Positions 27,150 to 36,650 of a stretch of DNA of 64,000 bases are shown one piece after another (the stretch's first letter is position 1; the number at the start of each line of letters is the position of its first letter). The position numbers and the translations under genes were made by a program. The stretch is taken from the NCBI GenBank assembly GCA_963817635.1, contig CAWFPR010000026.1, forward strand, positions 1-64,000, written 5' to 3'. This stretch comes from CAWFPR01 sp963817635. Its GTDB lineage: Bacteria; Acidobacteriota; Vicinamibacteria; Vicinamibacterales; 2-12-FULL-66-21. The notes below the pieces were generated by a model. That model was not told the origin of the DNA and searched no databases. It saw nothing but the letters and a program-made list of their open reading frames with translations.

Positions 27150-28395
27150 GTGTCGGCAAGCGATGGCATCCACGAGGCGGTCAGTGCCGTCTACGAATCG
27201 GAATCCCGGCGCGTCTTCGCGACGCTGATTCGCCTGCTCGGCGATTTCGATGCCGCCGAGGAGGCCATGCACGACGCCTTTCGCGCCGCGCTCGAGCAGT
27301 GGCCCCGCGACGGCGTGCCGGGCAACCCGCGCGCCTGGCTCGTGTCTACGGGCCGGTTCAAGGCCATCGACGCGATGCGCCGGCGGGCGCGATTCGACGC
27401 GCTCGATGAGGAAGGCAGCCAGGCCGACCTGGCCGTCGAGGATCCGCACGCGTGGGCCGACAGGGAGAGCGTCGAGGACGACCGGCTCCGGCTGATCTTC
27501 ACCTGCTGCCATCCCGCGCTGGCTCCTGACGCACAGATTGCGCTCACGCTGCGCGAAGTGTGCGGCCTCGCCACCGAGGAAATCGCACGGGCCTTCCTCA
27601 CGCCTGCCCCGACGCTGGCGCAGCGCATCGTCCGCGCGAAGGCGAAGATCCGCGACGCGCGCATTCCCTATCAGGTGCCAGCCGCGGCAGACCTGCCGGA
27701 ACGGCTCGACGCCGTCCTGCGGGTCATCTACCTCGTGTTCAACGAAGGCTACGCGGCCTCGTCCGGCGCCAGCCTGACCCGACACGATCTGTCCGCCGAA
27801 GCCATCCGGCTGGGACGGCTGCTCGTCGATCTGCTGCCAGAGGCCGAAGCGCTGGGCCTCCTGGCGCTGATGCTGCTCCAGGACTCGCGGCGCGCGGCCC
27901 GGGCCTCGCCGGCCGGCGACGTGATCCTGCTCGACGAGCAGGATCGCGGCCTGTGGGACCGGGAACAGATCGCGGAAGGTTCCGGTCTCGTCCGCCGCGC
28001 GCTGGCGGGGCGGCCTGCCGGACCGTACGCGATCCAGGCAGCCATCGCCGCCGTGCACGCCGAGGCGGCCTCGGCCGCCGACACCGACTGGGGGGAGATC
28101 GTCGGCCTGTACGACGTCCTGCTGCGGCTCGATCCGACGCCGGTGATCGAGCTGAACCGCGCGGTCGCAATCGCGATGCGTGACGGACCGGAAGACGGGA
28201 TTGGCGCTGATCGACGCGATCCTCGCACGCGGCGACCTGCTCGAGTACAGGCTTGCTCACGCGGCGCGCGCCGACTTCTGCCGCCGGCTCGGCCGGACGG
28301 GCGACGCCCGCGCGGCGTACGAACGGGCCCTCATGCTGACTCGACAGGAGCCGGAACGGCGATTCCTCGAACGCCGGCTGGCCGGACTCGAGTGA
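27150..28395 (+). CDS. ECF42-type RNA polymerase sigma factor with C-terminal TPR-like domain (one frameshift)
   Basis: Extracytoplasmic-function sigma factor of the SigJ-like/ECF42 group. Sigma region 2: VFATLIRLLGDFDAAEEAMH, then FRAALEQWPRDGVPGNPRAW and KAIDAMRRRARFDAL. Sigma region 4: LTLREVCGLATEEIARAFL, then APTLAQRIVRAKAKIRDARI. The remaining ~200 residues form the helical extension typical of the group (VIYLVFNEGYAASSG, LLPEAEALGLLALMLLQDSR, LDPTPVIELNRAVAIAM). An indel near 28195 moves the last TPR-like part to another frame: GLALIDAILARGDLLEYRLA, ending at 28395. Start is GTG 27150, without a strong Shine-Dalgarno. No anti-sigma factor is nearby; control in this group is thought to involve the C-terminal domain. 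Confidence 0.9.
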
Positions 28396-28400
28396 GAACT

Positions 28401-28428
28401 CGGCGTTCGGCGTTCGGCGCTCGGCGTT
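28401..28428 (+). repeat. 7-bp tandem repeat CGGCGTT x4
   Basis: Four units (CGGCGTT, CGGCGTT, CGGCGCT, CGGCGTT) starting five bases after the sigma-factor stop codon. Confidence 0.75.
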
Positions 28429-28569
28429 GGTGTGCGGGCGGTGTCGATTCCCGGTGCGGCGGATCGACTAGCGCACGACGGGCCCGGCCTCAGCCGTGCG
28501 CCGCAGACGAATCGGCAATACGCTGGCGCCGAGCTGACGCTCCGCGCCGAGCGTCCTGGTGGGAGCCCT

Positions 28570-28905
28570 ATGAAGTACCTGTGTCTCGTGTATCTCGAGA
28601 AGGAGAAGTGGAACGCGGTGCCCGACCGCGAATGCGCCAACTGCGGCGCCGGATTCAGGGACAGCGGCGTCCTGCTGGCAGCCGAGCCGCTGCACCCGGT
28701 CGAAACCGCCACCACCGTGCGCGTGCGCAACGGCAGGGTCTCGGTCACCGACGGACCGTTCGCCGAAACCAAGGAACAGCTGGCCGGTTTCTATCTCGTC
28801 GACGCCCGCGACCTCAACGAGGCGATCCAGATGGCGTCGAAGATCCCGCCGGCCCGCGAAGGCAGCATCGAGGTGCGCCCCGTCCGCGAACTGGACCACG
28901 GATGA
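28570..28905 (+). CDS. DGPF/YCII-related protein 2
   Basis: A 111-residue YCII/DGPF protein, intact. It starts MKYLCLVYLEKEKWNAVPDR, has the signature VTDGPFAETKEQLAGFYLVD and ends in EVRPVRELDHG. It sits 174 bases downstream of the ECF42 sigma gene on the same strand and is the expected target or partner of that sigma factor. The CANCGAGF segment (two Cys three apart) is a small local difference from the first DGPF protein of this locus and could bind a metal or form a disulfide. Confidence 0.9.
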   Translation: MKYLCLVYLEKEKWNAVPDRECANCGAGFRDSGVLLAAEPLHPVETATTVRVRNGRVSVTDGPFAETKEQLAGFYLVDARDLNEAIQMASKIPPAREGSIEVRPVRELDHG

Positions 28906-28928
28906 CGCGGACTACACGGATCATCTGA

Positions 28929-28949
28929 GCCACAGATTACACAGATCGG
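28929..28949 (+). repeat. CACAGATYACACAGATC repeat
   Basis: GCCACAGATTACACAGATCG, a two-unit copy of the family at 2774-2803, in the gap between the convergent DGPF and esterase genes. Confidence 0.65.
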
Positions 28950-29002
28950 ACCAGCGACGACGGATCGCACGACTGACACGATCACCCGACGGAGCGGGCG
29001 CC

Positions 29003-30688
29003 TCAGTATCTCCACGAGGTCACGTCGGCTCCCGGTGGCGCCGTCTTCAGAATCCGCTGAAGCATCTGCGGCAGCACGCGCTGTTCGGCGCGCTGGCCGG
29101 GAAACTCCGGCGCGCCGGCGTAGCAGTGGGGCGCGCGTTCGCCGATGTCGAACGACCCGGCATAGTACGGGTCCTTCGTGCTCTCCAGGAACTTCTGAAG
29201 CAGGAATGCGGCTTCCTCGAGGTAGGACGAGTCCATCTCGCCGACGTAGAGGTGGAGCTTCCCGACCAGTTTGGGTCCGAGCGTCTTCCAGTCCCGCTCG
29301 AGGATGTGCCGCAGATCGTAGTGCTCCTTCCAGTACGCCGCGACCGACGGGTCGATCGCGCCGGTCCACTTGTCGTAGAGCAGCTTCGGGTACCCGTCGT
29401 CGCCGACGGGTCCGAACACGTCGAAGAAGATGTCCATCTGATCGCCGGAGCGGCCGCGCGTGCCGAGCACCTGCTCGAGGTGGCTGGCGTCCTTCTGCGA
29501 CATCATCACCTGATCGTCCACGCTCCGCTGCCAGGGGCGCACGGGCTCGGTCTTCCAGGGGCTGTTCGGGTAGAAGGCGTTGCGGTCCTCGTAGATGTTC
29601 ACCATCTGGAAGTAGCGGAAATCCACCGGGTCGGGACAGAACGTCCACGTGCCGTTGAACATGTCGGGATAGAAGACCTGCCAGGCCAGCGATTCCCAGC
29701 CGCCGGTCGAGCCGCCGTAGATCGTGCGCGCCCAGGGCTCGGCGATCGCGCGGAATCGCTTCTCGACGAGCGGCATCAGTTCCTGCGTCAGCGCATCGCC
29801 GTACGGGCCGTTGTTCGCCGAATTCACCGCGTACGAATCGTCATAGAACGGCGTCGGGTGCTGCATGAGCACGATGACGAACCGTCCGAGCTTCCCGGAG
29901 ACCCAGTCCTGGTAGAACGGCGAACCTTCCGGGCCCGTCCGTCCTCCGCGCCCCGATGACGAGCCCGGTTCCCCGAGGCTGAACGTGCGCGGAAAGTGCC
30001 CCTGGTTGTACACGACCGGATAGTGCGCGTCGGGGTGCTCGTCGAACCCGTCCGGCAGGACGACGACCGCGCCCAGGTACATGTCGTGTCCCCACCACTT
30101 GCTGAGGATCTCGCTCCTGAATTTCAGGTGCTTGACGTACTTGGTGTCAGCCGGCGGTTCGATCGGCGGGACCTTCTGCGTCAGGCTGATTCGCACGGGC
30201 GCGGAAGACGACGGGTCGAGCCTGACTTTCTGCGGTTCGCTGTAGAGATTCCCGGGCGAACGATTCCAGTGCTGGCCTTCCCACTGATCCATGTGAGCCT
30301 TGATCGTGTGGCCATCGGCGCGGTGGAACGTGGTGTAGACGTTCATGACGGCCTGCACCCAGTAGTCGCCCGGCGGGATCTGGCCGACGCTCTCGAGCGG
30401 CCATCCGCGCGTGGTCCCATCGATCACGGCCGGCTGCCCGGGCGGCAGGCCCTCGACGTCGACGCCGAAGAGCGGCTGCGACGCCAGGCCGCGTCCGACC
30501 TGGTTCATCGGCGGCGAGTCGTTCGTCTTCGCAACAATGAGCAGCACGCGGCCGTCGAGCGGCTGCGACTCGACGCTTGCGGGCACGACGATCTCGAACT
30601 GGACGCCGCGCGCGCCTGGCTGGCTTTGCGCGCCGACGGTGGCCGCCAGCACGATTGCCGCCGCGAACCCGCCGCACAATCGACGCAT
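29003..30688 (-). CDS. Exported esterase, alpha/beta-hydrolase fold (esterase D-like)
   Basis: About 561 residues with a signal peptide from ATG 30688 (MRRLCGGFAAAIVLAATVGAQ). An N-terminal beta-rich domain (residues ~30-170) precedes an esterase domain with YPVVYNQGHF, VIVLMQHPTPFYDDSYAVNS, and the nucleophile elbow IYGGSTGGWE (Ser). A His in the APHCYAG region near the end could complete the triad. It resembles enterochelin-esterase/feruloyl-esterase-like putative esterases, but the substrate is not known. The frame is intact. Upstream earlier in-frame ATGs precede the signal peptide and are rejected. It is transcribed away from the sigma-54 activator, with a shared 190-bp promoter region. 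Confidence 0.82.
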   Translation of the reverse strand: MRRLCGGFAAAIVLAATVGAQSQPGARGVQFEIVVPASVESQPLDGRVLLIVAKTNDSPPMNQVGRGLASQPLFGVDVEGLPPGQPAVIDGTTRGWPLESVGQIPPGDYWVQAVMNVYTTFHRADGHTIKAHMDQWEGQHWNRSPGNLYSEPQKVRLDPSSSAPVRISLTQKVPPIEPPADTKYVKHLKFRSEILSKWWGHDMYLGAVVVLPDGFDEHPDAHYPVVYNQGHFPRTFSLGEPGSSSGRGGRTGPEGSPFYQDWVSGKLGRFVIVLMQHPTPFYDDSYAVNSANNGPYGDALTQELMPLVEKRFRAIAEPWARTIYGGSTGGWESLAWQVFYPDMFNGTWTFCPDPVDFRYFQMVNIYEDRNAFYPNSPWKTEPVRPWQRSVDDQVMMSQKDASHLEQVLGTRGRSGDQMDIFFDVFGPVGDDGYPKLLYDKWTGAIDPSVAAYWKEHYDLRHILERDWKTLGPKLVGKLHLYVGEMDSSYLEEAAFLLQKFLESTKDPYYAGSFDIGERAPHCYAGAPEFPGQRAEQRVLPQMLQRILKTAPPGADVTSWRY

Positions 30689-30881
30689 GAGTGTGTCTCC
30701 TCTCTTACGTGTCTCGAAGGCGGCCATCATAACGCTGGCGTCGCGCGGCGCCAACGACGCCGGCCCGTCATGGTCTTGTGGGCGCGCGGCGCCGCGCGGC
30801 CGGCCCGGCCGCGGCATCCGGCTGAGGCGTGGTGCCGGAAATCCGGCTGATCGCGCCGCCCGAGGCGCCCACGCCAGAAAA

Positions 30882-32342
<1,461 letters not shown>

Positions 32343-32356
32343 CGAGATCCGCTGAA

Positions 32357-32398
32357 TCGTGATGTTTCACTGAAGTGAAACATCACGAAACATTTCGT
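32357..32398. promoter_or_regulatory. Probable enhancer (UAS) for the sigma-54 activator
   Basis: A perfect 14-bp inverted repeat, TCGTGATGTTTCAC-TGAA-GTGAAACATCACGA (32357-32388), overlaps a second one, ACGAAA-CA-TTTCGT (32385-32398). They present several GAAAC half-sites. The centre is about 105 bases upstream of the expected transcription start, the usual place for bEBP binding. It starts 15 bases after the activator stop, so a terminator role for that gene is an alternative or addition. Confidence 0.65.
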
Positions 32399-32450
32399 TC
32401 CATCCTGATTGCTTCCGCGAAATTTCCCAATCATTCCACGGTTTAGTCGA

Positions 32451-32466
32451 TGGCACCCGGGTTGCG
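32451..32466 (+). promoter_or_regulatory. Sigma-54 (-24/-12) promoter of the octaheme cytochrome operon
   Basis: TGGCACCCGGGTTGCG matches the consensus TGGCAC-N5-TTGC. The GG (32452-32453) and GC (32464-32465) dinucleotides are separated by exactly 10 bases. The expected start is near 32477, giving a leader of about 95 bases before the ATG at 32572. Confidence 0.82.
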
Positions 32467-32571
32467 CTTGCATGGAGTGCGGACCAGCCGAATGAAACAC
32501 GGGCGGCTCACCTGCATTCATACAGAGGCATCCGGCCGGGGCGCCCGCCAGCGCAGCGGTTGGGAGGACAT

Positions 32572-34140
32572 ATGCGTCGAGAGACTTCAATCGGACTCGT
32601 GGTGGTGACGGCCGGACTGCTCGTCGTGGCGAGCGCCTCCCGGCTGTTCGGCGACGAGCGCCAGGCGTCACCGCTCGAGGCGCTCAAGGCGAAGTATGCG
32701 GCGCCGCGCGCGCCGTCGCCGGATCACTCCAGGTTCGAGGCGCTCCAGAAGCCGTTCGCATCGGGACGCGACGTCACCACGGCGTGCCTCACGTGCCACG
32801 CGCAGCGCGGCGCGGAGGTGATGGCGTCCTCGCACTGGAACTGGACCCGGCAGGAATACGTGCCCGGGCGCGGCATCAAGACGATCGGCAAGAAGAACAT
32901 CCTCAACAACTTCTGCATCGGCGTCAGCAGCAACCTCGAAGGATGCGACAGCTGTCACGCCGGGTACGGGCTCATCGACGCGAGCTTCGACTTCAAGGAT
33001 CCCAGGAACATCGACTGCCTTGCGTGCCATGACACGAGCAACACCTACAGCCGGGTGGCCGGGGGCATGCCGGCTCCCACGGTCGATCTTCGCAAGGTCG
33101 CGCAGAGCGTGGGCCGGCCGACGCGCAGCACCTGCGGCACCTGCCACTTCTTCGGCGGCGGCGGCAACAACGTCAAGCACGGCGACCTGGAGCAGTCGCT
33201 CTTCGAACCGAGCCGCGACCTCGACGTCCACATGGCCAGCGACGGCGCGAACCTGCAGTGCGTGGACTGCCACGTCGCCGAGAATCACCGCATCAGCGGC
33301 AAGCTCTATGCGCTTTCGTCGATGAACCGGAACCGCGTGACGTGCGAGCAGTGCCACACCAGCCTGCCGCACACGAGCGACGTGCTCAACGAGCACACGG
33401 TCAAGGTCGCGTGCCAGACCTGTCACATTCCGGCCTTCGCGCGCGCCAACGCGACGAAGATGGCCTGGGACTGGTCCACGGCCGGCCGGCTGAAGGACGG
33501 CGAGCCGTTCGAGGAGAAGGACGCCGCGGGCAACATCACCTACGCGTCCATCAAGGGCTCGTTCACCTGGAAGACCAACGTCGTTCCCGAGTACGTCTGG
33601 TTCAACGGGACCGCAGGGCACTACCTGACCGGCGATCGCGCCTCCGCCGACGCGCCTATTCAGCTCAACACGCTCTACGGCAGCTACGACGACCCGGACG
33701 CGAAGCTCGTGCCGGTCAAAATCCACCGGGCGAAGCAGATCTTCGATCCGGTGAACAGCATCATCATCCAGCCGAAGCTCTACGCGCCCGGCAAGGGCGA
33801 GGGCGCCTTCTGGCGCGACTTCGACTGGCAACGTTCGGCCGAAGCCGGCATGAAGGAGGTGGGCCTGCCCTACAGCGGGCAGTTCACCTTCGTCAACACG
33901 CAGATGACGTTGCCGGTCAATCACATGGTCGCGCCGAAGGAGCAGGCCCTGACGTGCAACCAGTGTCACTCGCGTGACCATTCGCGGCTCGCTGGCGTCC
34001 AGGGCGTCTACCTGCCCGGACGCGATCGCAATAACCTGGTGGATCTGCTCGGGCGGCTGGCCATCTTCGGCGCGCTCGGCGGCGTGTTCATTCACGGCAC
34101 GGCACGCGTCGTCACGCGGCGCAGAAAGGATCGGCGATGA
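32572..34140 (+). CDS. Octaheme c-type cytochrome, tetrathionate reductase (OTR) family
   Basis: Exported multiheme cytochrome of 522 residues. The N-terminal signal/anchor (SIGLVVVTAGLLVVASASRLF) is followed by eight CxxCH haem sites: CLTCH, CDSCH, CLACH, CGTCH, CVDCH, CEQCH, CQTCH and CNQCH, with no others. A C-terminal membrane helix (LLGRLAIFGALGGVFIHG) and basic tail tether it to the inner membrane. Family members can reduce tetrathionate and nitrogen compounds such as nitrite or hydroxylamine in vitro; the physiological substrate is open. ATG 32572 has GGGAGG 6 bases upstream. Its stop overlaps the cytochrome b start (ATGA). It is first in the operon driven by the sigma-54 promoter. Neighbouring sulfur-anion transporter genes favour a sulfur oxyanion as substrate. 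The frame is intact. Confidence 0.93.
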   Translation: MRRETSIGLVVVTAGLLVVASASRLFGDERQASPLEALKAKYAAPRAPSPDHSRFEALQKPFASGRDVTTACLTCHAQRGAEVMASSHWNWTRQEYVPGRGIKTIGKKNILNNFCIGVSSNLEGCDSCHAGYGLIDASFDFKDPRNIDCLACHDTSNTYSRVAGGMPAPTVDLRKVAQSVGRPTRSTCGTCHFFGGGGNNVKHGDLEQSLFEPSRDLDVHMASDGANLQCVDCHVAENHRISGKLYALSSMNRNRVTCEQCHTSLPHTSDVLNEHTVKVACQTCHIPAFARANATKMAWDWSTAGRLKDGEPFEEKDAAGNITYASIKGSFTWKTNVVPEYVWFNGTAGHYLTGDRASADAPIQLNTLYGSYDDPDAKLVPVKIHRAKQIFDPVNSIIIQPKLYAPGKGEGAFWRDFDWQRSAEAGMKEVGLPYSGQFTFVNTQMTLPVNHMVAPKEQALTCNQCHSRDHSRLAGVQGVYLPGRDRNNLVDLLGRLAIFGALGGVFIHGTARVVTRRRKDRR

Positions 34141-34835
34141 CACGGGAACGCGTCGTCATCTACGCGCGGTTCGAACGGTTCTGGCACTGGGCGCAGGCCG
34201 CGTTGATTCTCTTCCTCGGGGTTACTGGATTCGAGATCCACGGGTCGATCCGGTTCCTGGGCTACGAGCAGGCGGTCGTCTATCACACGATGGCCGCCAC
34301 GGCGCTCCTGGTCCTGATCGCCTTCGCCATGTTCTGGCACCTCACGACGGGTGAGTGGAAGCAGTACCTGCCGACGAGCACCAACCTGAGGGCGCAGTGG
34401 AAGTACTACATGGTCGGTATCTTCGAGGATGCGCCGCATCCCTCGCAGAAGACGCGGCTCAGCAAGCTCAACCCGCTCCAGCGCATCGTCTACGGCCAGT
34501 TGAAGCTCCTCGTCATCCCGATCGTCGGTATGTCGGGCGTGCTGTACCTGCTCTATCGGTACCCGCTCCGCTACGGCATCGGAGCGTTGAACGTGCGGGG
34601 GCTGGAGGCTATCGCCGTCGTGCACACGGCGGGCGCTTTCGCGCTCATCGCGTTCATCGTGACCCACGTGTACCTCGTGACGACGGGCGAGACGGTCACG
34701 TCCAACCTGAAGGCGATGATCACCGGATACGAGGATCTCGCGATTGACACCGACACGCCTGCCGTTCCCGAACCGGTCCGCGTGCCGGGCCTGGGCGGCG
34801 ATATCACGGAGCCCTCATGCGAACCAAGTATATGA
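34137..34835 (+). CDS. Membrane cytochrome b, quinol-linked partner of the octaheme cytochrome
   Basis: A 232-residue b-type cytochrome (cytochrome b561/NiFe-hydrogenase gamma-like) with four membrane helices: ~residues 17-34, 50-68, 120-140 and 160-185. Candidate haem ligands are the His residues in RFWHWAQ, VVYHTMAA, MFWHLTTG and VVHTAGAFALIAFIVTHVY. It would oxidise quinol and pass electrons to the octaheme protein. Start ATG overlaps the cytochrome c stop by 4 bases (34137-34140), so expression is coupled. It overlaps the next gene by 19 bases. A Pro-rich cytoplasmic tail (PAVPEPVRVPGLGG) ends the protein. Confidence 0.9.
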   Translation: MTRERVVIYARFERFWHWAQAALILFLGVTGFEIHGSIRFLGYEQAVVYHTMAATALLVLIAFAMFWHLTTGEWKQYLPTSTNLRAQWKYYMVGIFEDAPHPSQKTRLSKLNPLQRIVYGQLKLLVIPIVGMSGVLYLLYRYPLRYGIGALNVRGLEAIAVVHTAGAFALIAFIVTHVYLVTTGETVTSNLKAMITGYEDLAIDTDTPAVPEPVRVPGLGGDITEPSCEPSI

Positions 34836-35362
34836 ATCCGTACCTCGCAGGATTTCTCCTCGGGCTGGTGCTGCTGGCCACCATCTTCCTGACGGGTCGC
34901 GGCCTCGGCGCCAGCGGCGCCTATCGCAGCGTTCTGGCGACGGGCATGATGGCGGTCGAACCCGCGCACGCGGCCCAGAACGAGTTCTACTCGCACGCCT
35001 CGACGGACGGCGCCAGCCCGCTCAAGACCTGGCTCGTGTTCGAGATCTCGGGCGTGCTCATCGGCGCGTTCCTGTCGGGCGTGGTGTCCGATCGGCTGCG
35101 TTTCTTCACCGAGCGTCCGGCCCACGTGACCACGCGGCGCCGGCTGGCCGCCGCGCTCGTCGGCGGCGCGCTCTTCGGCGTCGGCGCACAGTTCGCCCGC
35201 GGCTGCACCAGCGGGGCCGCACTGAGCGGGATGGCCGTCATGTCGCTGGGAGGCATCATCACGATGCTCGCCATTTTCGGCTCCGCGTACGCGACCGCAT
35301 TCTTCGTGCGGCGCCTGTGGATCGCCGCACCGGAGGGGAACCATGGGTCCATTCGTTCCTGA
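34817..35362 (+). CDS. YeeE/YedE family sulfur transporter, first half
   Basis: A 181-residue inner-membrane protein of the DUF395/YeeE-YedE family, whose TsuA member imports thiosulfate. Helices: NPYLAGFLLGLVLLATIFL at the N-terminus, WLVFEISGVLIGAFLSGVV, and a C-terminal pair. The signature GVGAQFARGCTSGAALSGMA contains the Cys thought to contact the sulfur anion. GGAG lies 6 bases before ATG 34817; a second ATG at 34832 overlaps the cytochrome b stop (ATGA). It overlaps the next gene by 20 bases, so the two halves are made together and probably form one transporter. Confidence 0.9.
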   Translation: MRTKYMNPYLAGFLLGLVLLATIFLTGRGLGASGAYRSVLATGMMAVEPAHAAQNEFYSHASTDGASPLKTWLVFEISGVLIGAFLSGVVSDRLRFFTERPAHVTTRRRLAAALVGGALFGVGAQFARGCTSGAALSGMAVMSLGGIITMLAIFGSAYATAFFVRRLWIAAPEGNHGSIRS

Positions 35363-36536
35363 CATCATCAGCAACGAGCTGAACCTCGTTGTCGCGCTGA
35401 TCCTGGGCGTCGGTTTCGGCTTCGCCCTGGAGCAGGCGGGATTCTCCTCATCGCGGAAGCTGACGGGCCTGTTCTACGGGACCGATTTCACCGTGCTGCG
35501 GGTGTTCTTCACCGCAGGCGCCACGGCGATGACGGGCGTGCTGCTCCTGTCCAGAGCAGGCCTGCTCGACACGAGCATCATCTATGTCAACCCGACGTTC
35601 GTGTATTCCGCAATCGGCGGCGGTCTCATCATGGGCGTGGGGTTCGTCGTCGGCGGCTTCTGCCCCGGCACGAGCTTCTGCGCGGCGGCGGTCGGCCGGA
35701 TCGACGGCATGATCTTCGTGCTCGGCGGGCTCATCGGCGTGCTCGGGTTCGGCGAGGTGTTTCCATACGTGCAGCGGTTCTACCTCGCGGGGTCGTTCGG
35801 CGACATCACCGTCCCGACGGCGCTCGGCATCACGCCGGGGATCTTCGCGCTCCTGATGACCGTCATCGCCGTGGGCGCGTTCGCGCTCACGACGAAACTG
35901 GAACGGCACATCAATCCGGCATCGGGCACGCACGCGTTCTCGCCGCGGCGTCACCGGCTCGCCGCCGCCGTGCTGTTCGGCGCCTCGTTCGTCGCGCTTC
36001 TGACGCCCGACTACCGGGCCCGCCTCCTGGCCAGGGCGGGCGACGACCACTATCGCCAGACACAGTCGATCGCGCAGATGAACGCCGACGAACTCGCGTT
36101 CCGGATTCTCGATCACGACACGTCGCTGGTCCTGATCGACGTGCGTCCCGCCGCCGCGTTCGCCAAGTCCGGCCTGCCTGGCGCGGTGAACATCACGGCG
36201 CCGGAAATGTTTGGATCGACGTGGCGCGACGTTCTCGGGCGCCGCGGTGTCCACAAGATCTTCATCGCAGAGGGTGAGGAGGAGGCGCGCGCGGCCGCGT
36301 CCCTCGCGCTGGAACTCGGCTACCGCGACGTCGGCGTGCTCCAGGGCGGCCTGACGATGTTCACTCACGCCATTCTCGACGCGCCTCCGGCCACGGCGGG
36401 CGTGGGGACCGTGGACGACGAGACGGCGGTGTTCCGCGCCGACGCGGGTGTGAAACTCGCCGCGATGATCAAGGCGCGCGGCGCGGCGCCCGTCAAGCGG
36501 GTTGCGAAGAAGATCTCGGGCGGCTGCGGCGTCTAG
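35343..36536 (+). CDS. YeeE/YedE family sulfur transporter, second half, fused to a rhodanese-like domain
   Basis: 397 residues. Residues ~1-185 are a YeeE/YedE membrane half with the signature GGFCPGTSFCAAAVGRIDG. Another membrane helix follows (RLAAAVLFGASFVALL), then a rhodanese-like domain from ~240: LAFRILDHDTSLVLIDVRPA, AAFAKSGLPGAVNI. At the place of the catalytic Cys loop the sequence is HKIFIAEGEEEARAAASLAL, with no Cys. The domain is thus probably a binding or docking module, not a sulfurtransferase. The C-terminus ends ISGGCGV, a lone Cys that might take over sulfur binding. ATG 35343 is preceded by GGAGGGG. Last gene of the coupled set. Confidence 0.88.
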   Translation: MGPFVPDIISNELNLVVALILGVGFGFALEQAGFSSSRKLTGLFYGTDFTVLRVFFTAGATAMTGVLLLSRAGLLDTSIIYVNPTFVYSAIGGGLIMGVGFVVGGFCPGTSFCAAAVGRIDGMIFVLGGLIGVLGFGEVFPYVQRFYLAGSFGDITVPTALGITPGIFALLMTVIAVGAFALTTKLERHINPASGTHAFSPRRHRLAAAVLFGASFVALLTPDYRARLLARAGDDHYRQTQSIAQMNADELAFRILDHDTSLVLIDVRPAAAFAKSGLPGAVNITAPEMFGSTWRDVLGRRGVHKIFIAEGEEEARAAASLALELGYRDVGVLQGGLTMFTHAILDAPPATAGVGTVDDETAVFRADAGVKLAAMIKARGAAPVKRVAKKISGGCGV

Positions 36537-36650
36537 CCGCGGCCGCCGGCCGTCACGCCCCGAACTGTCGGAGACGGTAGCGGGCACGTTCCGCACGGGC
36601 GCGCAACGCGGGCGCGTTTCCGCCGACGGCGCCCGGGCGTATGATGCCGC

